From positions 90,440-154,439 of the forward strand of contig CACXMK010000001.1 of the NCBI GenBank assembly GCA_902768735.1: 64,000 nt of DNA, given 5' to 3'. This document shows, in pieces, positions 27,619-35,650 of this stretch. This DNA is from an uncultured Lachnospiraceae bacterium (GTDB taxonomy: Bacteria; Bacillota; Clostridia; Lachnospirales; Lachnospiraceae). Position 1 is the first letter of the stretch. Each line of letters begins with the position of its first letter. The notes under the pieces were generated by a model. It saw nothing but the letters and a program-made list of their open reading frames with translations, was not told the DNA's origin and made no database searches. A program made the translations under genes and the position numbers.

Positions 27619-28686
27619 TTACTGTTTAGTCGTTTTTTTCTGCTTTCTGTACTTCTTGTCCCAGATTTCTTTTTCCCTTTGATTAAAGATATCCTGAAAG
27701 CTGAGTCCATCCATATCCTTAACAAGCTGGTCAAATTCAACAAGTTCTTTATTCCAGTCGTTGTATGCCGGATCATCACTGTGATCCGTAAGCTGATAAT
27801 TCGACTGGAGATATTTCCCGAGAAATTCCGTGACCTTGACAGCTCCGAAATAGTTCATATGGTCACCGGCGTCATTGGTATCCTGTTCCCAGTCAATCCC
27901 TATTTCGTCGACATACTCATTCAAATCGATATAATCTACACCCTCCTCTGCGGAGAACTGCTCAAGATAGTGGATCCTCTCCCAGTTATAGTTCATAGGA
28001 GAAACCGTGCTGTATATAACAATTTGAATACCCTGCTTGTCACAGAAGCTTTTTAGCCTGCGGAACCAGGTTCGGTTAAACTGGGAAATGGTCATATTCT
28101 GGTTTTTATCCTCGAGCGGATAGTCCAGGTAGTTATCAGGTCCCTCATAAGGCCACACATTCTCATTGACTGTGTACCCTCTGTGATAGATCATAACGTT
28201 CGGCCGTTCCACCAGAGATTTCCAAATATTATGGTATTTTAAGAACGGCACTCTGTAATAGATCGGCTGTGACAAAAGCATGATGCTATCATCTCCACGG
28301 CCGTATCGGAACAGCGACAGCGACTCGATCAAAAGGATTTGGGGATTCTGCTTTTGACAGGCATTTATGACCGAATAATAATTCTCCGCAATACGTAGTC
28401 CGTCTGCGCCGATGTTAAAACTGGTGTACCCGTAGTCCCTCCACAATTCCATTGGACAAAATACGGTAATGCTCAGGCTATCTCCGATATTCAGTATGTC
28501 AATCGTATTCTCCGGCTGTTCTGTGACCAGAATGTACCTTGCATCTCTGTTTTGATATGTTTTATCGTGCACCCATTTGACCGGATCCATCATCGATGAA
28601 AACACAAACAATAGCAGTACAAGAATTGCTGCGAACAGTATGATCTTTAAAACATTTTTTGTTTTACAAGATGTTATTTCAGACAT
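27619..28686 (-). CDS. membrane-anchored SGNH/DltD-like protein (paralogue 2)
   Basis: 355 aa from the ATG at 28686, only two bases after the MBOAT stop; longer starts would run into the MBOAT gene. N-terminal membrane helix (about 10-32), then a DltD/AlgJ-like extracytoplasmic SGNH domain: NIGDSLSI with S70, and AGDHMNYFG near residue 275 as block V. The C-terminus is Lys-rich (KKYRKQKKTTKQ). Placement directly behind an MBOAT gene is the standard arrangement of DltB-DltD and AlgI-AlgJ pairs, so it should be the partner that hands an acyl or aminoacyl group to the polymer on the outer face. Confidence 0.88.
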   Translation of the reverse strand: MSEITSCKTKNVLKIILFAAILVLLLFVFSSMMDPVKWVHDKTYQNRDARYILVTEQPENTIDILNIGDSLSITVFCPMELWRDYGYTSFNIGADGLRIAENYYSVINACQKQNPQILLIESLSLFRYGRGDDSIMLLSQPIYYRVPFLKYHNIWKSLVERPNVMIYHRGYTVNENVWPYEGPDNYLDYPLEDKNQNMTISQFNRTWFRRLKSFCDKQGIQIVIYSTVSPMNYNWERIHYLEQFSAEEGVDYIDLNEYVDEIGIDWEQDTNDAGDHMNYFGAVKVTEFLGKYLQSNYQLTDHSDDPAYNDWNKELVEFDQLVKDMDGLSFQDIFNQREKEIWDKKYRKQKKTTKQ

Positions 28687-28688
28687 TA

Positions 28689-30266
28689 TCAGAACCCCGC
28701 GTAAATCAGGTCTACCGGCTGGTAGCCTGTTCCATAGGCTCCAAACAGCAGGATCGAGAAGATGATCAGGTAATAGACGCACCACTTTGCCGGCGTCCGT
28801 GCACCAAGGATCTTACCTCTGATATCCAATCCCTGTTCCTTGAGGAAACCAACGATCCAGACGATGATGCTTCCGATAACGATTGCCCAGAGGTCTCCGG
28901 CAGAAACAACATCAGGCATGTACTTCCAGATCGAGCTGATATGGAAATTGCCGAAGATGCTGAAGAACATCCTGAATCCGATACTGAGACTGTCTGCTCT
29001 GAAGAACAGTTCACCGGTAAAGATGATGACCCAGGTCTTAAGGATCCTGATGATCTTCATGGGCTTTGCGTCAAAGCTGATCCCGAGTCTCTCGTAGTTC
29101 TTCTCCTTGAAGGGTTTGATCGCCTCTCCGAAAAACAGTATGACAAAATAGTACATACCATAGAAAAGATACTTCCACCCCGCACCATGCCATACGCCGG
29201 TTGCTAACCATACAGGAAACAGAGCCATAGCGGAAGTGCCCACCATCGCCCAGTATTTGCCGTATTTTTTCCTAGCCGTCTTATTCCAGTTCTTGACCGG
29301 AGCAGAGACAGTGACCGGATAGAACACATAGTTCCTGAACCAGTTGCCAAGACTCATATGCCAGCGGCGCCAAAACTCCGCGGCGCTCTGCGCGGAGAAA
29401 GGTTGGTTAAAATTCTCCGGGATCGTCACACCGAACAACTTGCCGCTGCCGATTACGATATCGATACTGCCCGAAAACTCAAGATAGAGCTGTACCGTAT
29501 AAGCGATCGCAGCCAAAATGATAAAGCTGCCGTGATACTCTTTATAGTTGCCGTAAATGTAATCTGTAAGGTAACTGATCCTGTCCGAGATGATCATCTT
29601 TTTGAAAAGGCCCCAGATAATGCGCAGGAATCCCTCGTTGATATTTGCCATATTGAGAGGTTCTCCGGCAAAAAGGGCTTCCGACGTGTCGGGGAACCTG
29701 GCGATCGGTCCCTCCATGATCTGCGGGAAAAAGCTGAGGAACAGCGCCACTTTACCCAAATGCTTCTCCGCCGGATATCTCTCCCAGTATACGTCAGCCA
29801 GATAGCCGACGGCTTCCAGCGTGTAAAAGGAGATGCCCATCGGGAACATGACTTTTACTATCGGCAGTTTGGCGAACCTGCCGATCAGAATATTGATATT
29901 GCCCGCGACGAAGTTATAGTAATTGACATAGAACAAAATGCCCAGCAAAACAAGGACTCCCAGTCTGAGTACCCAAACTCTTTTCTTCTGAAAGTCCTCT
30001 TTCACGGCTTTTTTCTGTTTTTTGTCGGTGCATTCCGCCTGTTTCCTTACGCACTCCTCGCCGATCCTGTCCATCCAAAGACCGATTCTCCAGGTAAACG
30101 CAGCTGTTGCCATGAGGAGAAGCACAAGGTATTTGCTGAAAGTTATGTATAACGCATACGAGGCGGCGAGCAGAACTCCCCACCTTGCTTTGCGCGGTAC
30201 CAACTGATATAGGATCAATACTGCAGGTAGAAAAATCAGCAGGTACAGGTTCGTATATATGGCCAT
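28689..30266 (-). CDS. MBOAT-family O-acyltransferase (DltB/AlgI-like)
   Basis: 525 aa, about 11 hydrophobic segments. MBOAT marks: catalytic H360 in GVWHGAGWKYLFYG, and EFWRRWHMSLGNWFRNYVFY upstream of it; SFFPQIMEGPIARF and MFPMGISFYTLEAVGYL are also typical. A charged cytoplasmic loop lies near residues 70-100. DltB passes a D-alanyl group from carrier DltC across the membrane, and AlgI does likewise with acetyl groups. Here a carrier gene ends four bases upstream and an SGNH gene starts two bases downstream, which favours the DltB-like role with a carrier-bound donor. Confidence 0.93.
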   Translation of the reverse strand: MAIYTNLYLLIFLPAVLILYQLVPRKARWGVLLAASYALYITFSKYLVLLLMATAAFTWRIGLWMDRIGEECVRKQAECTDKKQKKAVKEDFQKKRVWVLRLGVLVLLGILFYVNYYNFVAGNINILIGRFAKLPIVKVMFPMGISFYTLEAVGYLADVYWERYPAEKHLGKVALFLSFFPQIMEGPIARFPDTSEALFAGEPLNMANINEGFLRIIWGLFKKMIISDRISYLTDYIYGNYKEYHGSFIILAAIAYTVQLYLEFSGSIDIVIGSGKLFGVTIPENFNQPFSAQSAAEFWRRWHMSLGNWFRNYVFYPVTVSAPVKNWNKTARKKYGKYWAMVGTSAMALFPVWLATGVWHGAGWKYLFYGMYYFVILFFGEAIKPFKEKNYERLGISFDAKPMKIIRILKTWVIIFTGELFFRADSLSIGFRMFFSIFGNFHISSIWKYMPDVVSAGDLWAIVIGSIIVWIVGFLKEQGLDIRGKILGARTPAKWCVYYLIIFSILLFGAYGTGYQPVDLIYAGF

Positions 30267-30270
30267 TTAC

Positions 30271-30498
30271 TCAGTTCTCCTGAAGCCTCTGAATCATTTT
30301 CCACATTGCTGCCGCTGAATTAAAGTTCTCGGGGGTCATCTCCGCTGCGTCAACTTCCACGTCAAACGTCTCTTCGATCTCGGAGATCAACGTGATAATG
30401 CCAAAAGAATCCAGAATGTGGTTGTCTATAAGAGCTGTCTCTGTCTCATAATCTACAGAATCGTCAATATCCTGCAGGATCTCAAGTAATTCGTCCAT
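30271..30498 (-). CDS. acyl/aminoacyl carrier protein (DltC-like)
   Basis: 75 aa, acidic, four-helix carrier size. The phosphopantetheine serine is S31 in ILDSFGIITL, the DSFG form found in DltC (other carriers have DSL). ISEIEETFDVEVD follows. RBS AGGAGGAAAT. It lies four bases before the MBOAT gene and 149 bp after the second PLP enzyme. A dedicated adenylation enzyme is encoded in the same unit, so its load is probably an amino acid rather than a fatty acid. A phosphopantetheinyl transferase is not in the window. Confidence 0.9.
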   Translation of the reverse strand: MDELLEILQDIDDSVDYETETALIDNHILDSFGIITLISEIEETFDVEVDAAEMTPENFNSAAAMWKMIQRLQEN

Positions 30499-30647
30499 AA
30501 TTTCCTCCTGATGTTACTTATTTTTTCTGACAATCATGCTCACGTTACAATACTTGCATGGCAGTGCATTCGTCATAAACTTTCAATATGACTATCATAG
30601 CTTATTTACCCTGAAACTTCCACTGCAAATTAAAAAAACCAGTTTCT

Positions 30648-31844
30648 TTAGTATTTCGCCATGTTCAGCGTGTAGGACTGCTGCTGCGCGCGCGCCTGTA
30701 TGAATCCCTCTTTTTCACCGTAAAGGATGACACCAGGGATTTCATGACTAAGGAACAGGGACATTCCTTCATAGAAACTATAGCCGCCCGTCCTGTGGAA
30801 GACGATGCGGTCGCCGAGGCCGAGCGTCTCGGTAAATCCGCGGCAGAGCACGTCGTTCATCGTGCAGAGGGAACCGCAGACCATCCAGTCCTTCTGTTCC
30901 CGCACTGCCCCGCTCTCCACGGGAATGACCGACATCTGAGGCTTGTACATGCCCTTGATCTGGCCGTCATAATTGATCTGGTGGATACCGCCGTCGACGA
31001 GGCAGATCGCATTGCCGTCATTTTCTTTGATGTCAAGAGCTGTAGTCACATAGCAGCCGCATTCCGCCGCATAGGCCCTGCCCATTTCGATCGTGACGAT
31101 CCCCTTCCAATTCATGTCAGAGACCATCCTGCGGAATTCTTCGAGCGGCTCGGGATCGCGCAGATCCTGCTCTTTCTTCTGGTCCACAAAATAGGAGACA
31201 GCAAACCCTGTCCCGTATTCAAGCTCGGGGACACAGAAACCAGCCTCTTTCTCCAGCCTCTCAAAGAAGGCGTCAAGCATCGCAAGCTCTTTCTCGTGCT
31301 TTTTCAGCTTCTTTTTCTGGGTTCCCGAGAAGAAATGGATCCCTGCAAATTCGATATGAGGAAATCTGTCAGCCCTGTCCTTTATGAGCGCACAGATCGT
31401 GTCCTCATCCATGCCGAACTGACTGGCGTTGGTCAGTCTCGGATAGACCCTCAGGGTCTTTCCGTGCGCGTCAGCCCAATCGGAGAGCATCTGCAGCTGC
31501 AGAGGCGACTCCGCAGTGTAGCGCGCGATGTCCTGCCCGTATTCGAGGATCTCCATGAGGTCCTCGCGGATCTTGAGGACGCCTGAGATATAGAGTTTCT
31601 CCGGCGCGATCTTCAGATCCCTGCAGATCCTGAACTCTCCCATAGAGCAGACTTCGATGCGCTCCACCTGCCGCGACATTTCCAACGTCAGAAAAGGATT
31701 GGTCTTCATGGAGTAAGTCAGACCGATCTCGTCTTTAAACGCGTCTTTGAAACGCTGTACGCGGTCGCGGATGACATCGAGGTCAAACAGGTATAGCGGT
31801 GTGCCGAACCGGTCCGCAGCTTCCTTGATCTTGTTCAGTTCCAT
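30648..31844 (-). CDS. fold-type III PLP enzyme, LysA/decarboxylase-like, in dlt-like operon
   Basis: 398 aa. Alanine racemase/decarboxylase fold: PLP lysine K47 in YSMKTNP, GIHFFSGTQ, and a C-terminal half with CGSLCTMNDVL (C327, the active-site cysteine region of decarboxylases) and HRTGGYSFYEG, matching the D(T/A)GAY segment. It is only distantly like the second LysA-like gene of this operon. Family members decarboxylate diaminopimelate, ornithine, arginine or carboxynorspermidine; racemases share the fold. Its place between the adenylation enzyme and the carrier suggests that it makes or tailors the amino acid (or works on the carrier-bound form). Substrate cannot be read from the sequence. 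Confidence 0.82.
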   Translation of the reverse strand: MELNKIKEAADRFGTPLYLFDLDVIRDRVQRFKDAFKDEIGLTYSMKTNPFLTLEMSRQVERIEVCSMGEFRICRDLKIAPEKLYISGVLKIREDLMEILEYGQDIARYTAESPLQLQMLSDWADAHGKTLRVYPRLTNASQFGMDEDTICALIKDRADRFPHIEFAGIHFFSGTQKKKLKKHEKELAMLDAFFERLEKEAGFCVPELEYGTGFAVSYFVDQKKEQDLRDPEPLEEFRRMVSDMNWKGIVTIEMGRAYAAECGCYVTTALDIKENDGNAICLVDGGIHQINYDGQIKGMYKPQMSVIPVESGAVREQKDWMVCGSLCTMNDVLCRGFTETLGLGDRIVFHRTGGYSFYEGMSLFLSHEIPGVILYGEKEGFIQARAQQQSYTLNMAKY

Positions 31845-31900
31845 ACTTGTCCTTTCGTAATCTTTAAAACGCCTTATGTATTGTCTTTAAAAATGCAGTC

Positions 31901-33421
31901 TTATTTCGCGAGGAGCGACCTGAAATAAGCCCTGTCTATTTTGCCGTTCTTATTATAAGGCATCTCCTCAACGCGGTAGATCCTTCCGGGCACCATGTAG
32001 GCCGGAACCTTCTCTTTGAGTCTGACCCTGACTTCCTTGGGCTCGATCTCACCAAGATACCAGCAGACGATCCTGTTCTTGGGCTCGTCGAAGAGGCAGA
32101 CCGCCCTTTCCACGCCATCGAGCGCCGTAAAGTTAGTCTCGATCTCCTCGAGCTCAATGCGATGCCCCATGTGTTTGATCTGGAAATCGCCGCGTCCGGC
32201 AAAATACAGCTCGCCGTCCGTGCCATACGCAGCAAGGTCGCCGGTCTTGTACACACGCTGCGTGACACCGTCCAGGTCATACATGATGAACTGCTTCGCT
32301 GTCTGTTCGGGGTTATTGTAATACCCGATCGCAAGTGATTCGCCTGCGCAGCAGATCTCTCCGGACTTGCCGGGTTCTGTCACGATCTTTCCCTCGTCGT
32401 CCATAAGGAATACGGTCCTGCCGGGGAAAGCGCCGCCGATGGGAAGCTTATCGGTCTTCTCAAAAGTCTTATTGATCCTGTAATACGTACAGTTGCATGT
32501 GATCTCAGAAGGTCCGTAGAGATTGACATACTGCGTTTCGGGAAGCGCCGCCTGCCAGATCTGCAGATGTTTGATCGGCATCACTTCGCCGCTGAACATG
32601 ATCATCCTGACCTTCTCGGGGACCCTGTAGCGCAGTCCCTTGAGGCCGGAGACGATGCAGAGAGCGGACACAGCCCAGATCAGGACTGTCACGTTCTTAT
32701 CGCACAGGTAATCGAGGAGCCTGGGCGGCGTGCTGAAGAATTCCCTGGGGATCAGCACGACTTCTGCGCCTGTGAACATGGCGGAGTAAAGATCCTTCAC
32801 CGAGACGTCAAAGTCAAAAGGCGCCTGGTTTCCGATGATATCATCACTTCCGATCCCAAAGATCTCTGTAAAATGACCGATAAAGTCAATGACCGACTTA
32901 TGCTGTACGACGATGCCTTTGGGGTTTCCCGTGGAGCCGGAAGTGAATACACCGTAAAGCGGATCCTCCCCCTTCATCTTTTCGCGGATAACAGCCAGTT
33001 TTTCTGCCGCTTCCTCAGACTTTTCTGCTGCATCTTTATAGAGCTCCTCAAGGGACAGAACAGCGCCTGTATAGCCTGACGCAGCAAGCTGCTCTCTCCT
33101 TGCTTCATCCACCACGACGGTCTTTGACTCCAGGACCTCAAGGATCTTCCTGATCCTTTCCGGCGGCTGCTCGGGGTTGACGCTCACATAAAATCCGCCC
33201 GCATAAACGACGCCGTACATACAAGCCAATGTAGCGGTGCTCTTCTCTGCCAAAATAGCGACAGGCTCACCTTTCACAATTTTCTCGCACAGGATGCTTC
33301 CGATCCCACGTGCCGCATCTCCCATCTGGCTATAGGTCAATGCCGTCACGCCATCGTCCACGGCAAGCCTTTCTCCGAATTCTTTCTCTGTAAGTTCCAG
33401 TCTGTCCAGTACTGTCTCCAA
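31901..33421 (-). CDS. amino-acid adenylation enzyme, DltA-like
   Basis: 506 aa, the size of DltA (stand-alone adenylation enzyme, no carrier domain). Core motifs: A3 FTSGSTGNPKG (about 160), A5 NLYGPSEITCN (about 300), A7 YKTGDLAAYG (about 390), A8 GRGDFQIKHMGHRIELEEIE, and A10 NKNGKID with catalytic K494. The pocket aspartate that binds the alpha-amino group is kept (FDFDVSVKD). It should activate an amino acid with ATP and load it on the carrier at 30271-30498. RBS GGAGAAGC, a few bases before the ATG. Canonical DltA uses D-alanine; nearby PLP enzymes make a different substrate possible. Confidence 0.88.
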   Translation of the reverse strand: METVLDRLELTEKEFGERLAVDDGVTALTYSQMGDAARGIGSILCEKIVKGEPVAILAEKSTATLACMYGVVYAGGFYVSVNPEQPPERIRKILEVLESKTVVVDEARREQLAASGYTGAVLSLEELYKDAAEKSEEAAEKLAVIREKMKGEDPLYGVFTSGSTGNPKGIVVQHKSVIDFIGHFTEIFGIGSDDIIGNQAPFDFDVSVKDLYSAMFTGAEVVLIPREFFSTPPRLLDYLCDKNVTVLIWAVSALCIVSGLKGLRYRVPEKVRMIMFSGEVMPIKHLQIWQAALPETQYVNLYGPSEITCNCTYYRINKTFEKTDKLPIGGAFPGRTVFLMDDEGKIVTEPGKSGEICCAGESLAIGYYNNPEQTAKQFIMYDLDGVTQRVYKTGDLAAYGTDGELYFAGRGDFQIKHMGHRIELEEIETNFTALDGVERAVCLFDEPKNRIVCWYLGEIEPKEVRVRLKEKVPAYMVPGRIYRVEEMPYNKNGKIDRAYFRSLLAK

Positions 33422-33503
33422 ATCAGCTTCTCCTTTATTTCATGAACTCTAGTGAATGATCTTTATTGCATGATCTTTAGCGTGGATCTGACCGTCCGGT
33501 CTT

Positions 33504-34799
33504 TCAGCCGCGCAATTCCTTGAAACTCTCCTGCAGTTTGCCGTAAAACGCCGTGTTGCTGAATGTCGCGAAATAGTCCATCTCCGTCTCCGCGCGGCGG
33601 ATCTCTTTGACGCTCCCGTCTTCTTTCAGGAGAAGTTCCGCGCTGCGCAGTCTGCCGTTGTAATTGTATCCCATCGCGTAGCCGTGCGCACCCGCGTCAT
33701 GGATAAAGAGATAGTCGCCTTGATCGATCTTGGGAAGCAGGCGGTCCACAGCGAATTTGTCGTTGTTCTCGCACAGAGAGCCTGTGACATCATACATATG
33801 GTCCCTGAGAGCGTCCTCTTTCCCGAGCACCGTGATGTGATGATACGCGCCGTACATAGCCGGTCTCATCAGGTTTGCCGCGCAAGCGTCGACGCCGATA
33901 TACTCTTTGTAGATATGCTTTTCGTGGATCGCTTTCGTGATCAGTGCGCCGTAGGGAGCCAGCATGAAGCGGCCCATCTCGCAGTAGATCGCGACGTCGT
34001 CCATTCCCTTTTCGCGGAATACCGCGTCGTAGACCTCCTTTACGCCTTCGCCGATCACAGAGATATCGTTGGGCGTATCGTACGGTGAATAGGCAATGCC
34101 GACACCGCCGGAAAGATTGACGAACGCGATATGCACGTCAAATGTGCGGTGGATCTCAGCTGCCAGTTCAAACAGCTGCGCCGCCAGCATGGGATAATAC
34201 TCGTTGGTCACGGTATTGCTCGCAAGGAAAGCATGAATGCCGAAGTGTTTGACGCCTTTCTCTTTCAGGATCCTTACGCCTTCAAAGAGTTGCTGCTTGG
34301 TAAATCCGTACTTGGAGTCCCCGGGGTTGTCCATGATACCGTTGGACATTCTGAACACGCCGCCCGGATTATAGCGGAGGCTCATGGTCTCCGGAAATTT
34401 TCCGTTCAGGATCTTCTCAAGGAACGGGATATGCGTGATGTCATCGAGATTGATGATCGCACCCAGCTTTGCCGCATACGCATATTCCTCAGCCGGCGTA
34501 TCGTTGGAGGAAAACATGATATGCTGTCCATCCGCTCCGACAGCGTTCGCCAGCATCAGTTCAGCCAGGGACGAGCAGTCGTATCCGAAATCATAGTCCT
34601 TAAAGATCTCCATGATATAGGGATTCGGCGTCGCCTTTACGGCAAAATACTCACGAAAACCTTTATTCCATGCAAACGCCTTTTTAACAGCCTCCGCATT
34701 CTCACGGATTCCCTTTTCATCATACAGATAAAAGGGAGTGGGCCATGTTTTCGCGATCTCTTCTGCCTTTTCTCTGGTGATGTAGGGCACTTTCTTCAT
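33504..34799 (-). CDS. lysA: diaminopimelate decarboxylase-like PLP enzyme
   Basis: 431 aa. Closest by eye to clostridial LysA, which makes L-lysine from meso-diaminopimelate. PLP lysine K55 in YFAVKATPNP; glycine-rich phosphate site NLSGGVGIAYSPY; EMGRFMLAPYG; cysteine motif TGSLCENNDKF; and HDAGAHGYAMGYNYNGRLR, matching the DTGAYGFSMASNYNSRPR block of the family. RBS GGAGGTAAGAT. It is the first gene behind an extended -10 promoter, 82 bp before the adenylation gene, so it may be both the cell's LysA and the operon's supplier of lysine. A different diamino acid substrate is possible. Confidence 0.85.
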   Translation of the reverse strand: MKKVPYITREKAEEIAKTWPTPFYLYDEKGIRENAEAVKKAFAWNKGFREYFAVKATPNPYIMEIFKDYDFGYDCSSLAELMLANAVGADGQHIMFSSNDTPAEEYAYAAKLGAIINLDDITHIPFLEKILNGKFPETMSLRYNPGGVFRMSNGIMDNPGDSKYGFTKQQLFEGVRILKEKGVKHFGIHAFLASNTVTNEYYPMLAAQLFELAAEIHRTFDVHIAFVNLSGGVGIAYSPYDTPNDISVIGEGVKEVYDAVFREKGMDDVAIYCEMGRFMLAPYGALITKAIHEKHIYKEYIGVDACAANLMRPAMYGAYHHITVLGKEDALRDHMYDVTGSLCENNDKFAVDRLLPKIDQGDYLFIHDAGAHGYAMGYNYNGRLRSAELLLKEDGSVKEIRRAETEMDYFATFSNTAFYGKLQESFKELRG

Positions 34800-34847
34800 A
34801 TCTTACCTCCGACTTCTTTCATTTATCATTTATTTAATTGAAAACAG

Positions 34848-34856
34848 ATTATAGCA
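34848..34856 (-). promoter_or_regulatory. extended -10 promoter of the dlt-like operon
   Basis: Minus strand TGCTATAAT: -10 TATAAT at 34848-34853 with TG one base upstream; no good -35. About 45 nt leader, too short for a lysine riboswitch. The flanking 34860-34930 is very AT-rich. Confidence 0.6.
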
Positions 34857-34980
34857 CACCGATCAAAACGATTTATAAATCAAATCTAAAAGATTTTAAA
34901 CAGAACAATAATAAAAAAGAATCTTTTGCAATAATGCCTGACTGCGCAGCTGTTGCCTGAGCGCAGCACACTCCGCGGCC

Positions 34981-35649
34981 TCAGAGCTGCCAGTCGATCG
35001 GAGTCTCTCCATGTGCGGTCAGAAACTCATTGCACCGGCTGAAGTGCCTGCATCCGAAAAATCCCCTGTATGCGGAAAGCGGGCTGGGATGCGGCGCTTT
35101 AAGAACAAGATGCCTCGGGTTTGTGACCATTGCCGCCTTGCTCTGCGCGGGAGTCCCCCAGAGCATATAGACGATCGGCCGGTCCTGGGCTTCCACCGCC
35201 TTGATGATCGCATCTGTGAACTGTTCCCAGCCGTGGTTTCTGTGGGAATTGGCCTGATGAGCCCGTACTGTCAGCACTGTGTTCAGAAGCAGGACTCCCT
35301 GCTCCGCCCACTTCACAAGGCACCCCGTCTGCGGCATCCTGCAGCCTATATCGTCATGCAATTCCCTGAAGATATTGATCAGGGACGGCGGGATCTCCCT
35401 CTGGTCCTCCGGTACCGAAAAGCAAAGACCGTGTGCCTGATGGACATTGTGATAGGGATCCTGTCCCAGAATGACCACCTTGACCTTATTAAGAGGCGTC
35501 AGGTGCAATGCGTTAAAGATCTGATCCGCAGGGGGATAAACTGTTCCTCCCGCGTACTCTTTTTTGACAAATTCATAGAGTTCTCTGTAGTAGGGCTTGG
35601 CGAATTCCGCTCTAACAGCGGGCAGCCAGTCTCCCGAGATCTGTGCCAT
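34981..35649 (-). CDS. ung: uracil-DNA glycosylase
   Basis: 222 aa, family 1 UDG. Removes uracil from DNA in base excision repair. The catalytic water-activating motif is KVVILGQDPYHN (GQDPYH), and the DNA-intercalation motif is HPSPLSAYRGFFGC (HPSPLSA). VLLLNTVLTVRAHQANSH is the conserved uracil-binding segment. The ATG stands one base past the pepD stop codon, so the two are translationally coupled on one transcript, although their functions are unrelated. Confidence 0.97.
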   Translation of the reverse strand: MAQISGDWLPAVRAEFAKPYYRELYEFVKKEYAGGTVYPPADQIFNALHLTPLNKVKVVILGQDPYHNVHQAHGLCFSVPEDQREIPPSLINIFRELHDDIGCRMPQTGCLVKWAEQGVLLLNTVLTVRAHQANSHRNHGWEQFTDAIIKAVEAQDRPIVYMLWGTPAQSKAAMVTNPRHLVLKAPHPSPLSAYRGFFGCRHFSRCNEFLTAHGETPIDWQL

Positions 35650-35650
35650 G

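Noticed and set aside
34800-34853. Lysine riboswitch upstream of the LysA-like gene
   Set aside because: The predicted leader is only about 45 nt and AT-rich, without the conserved elements.
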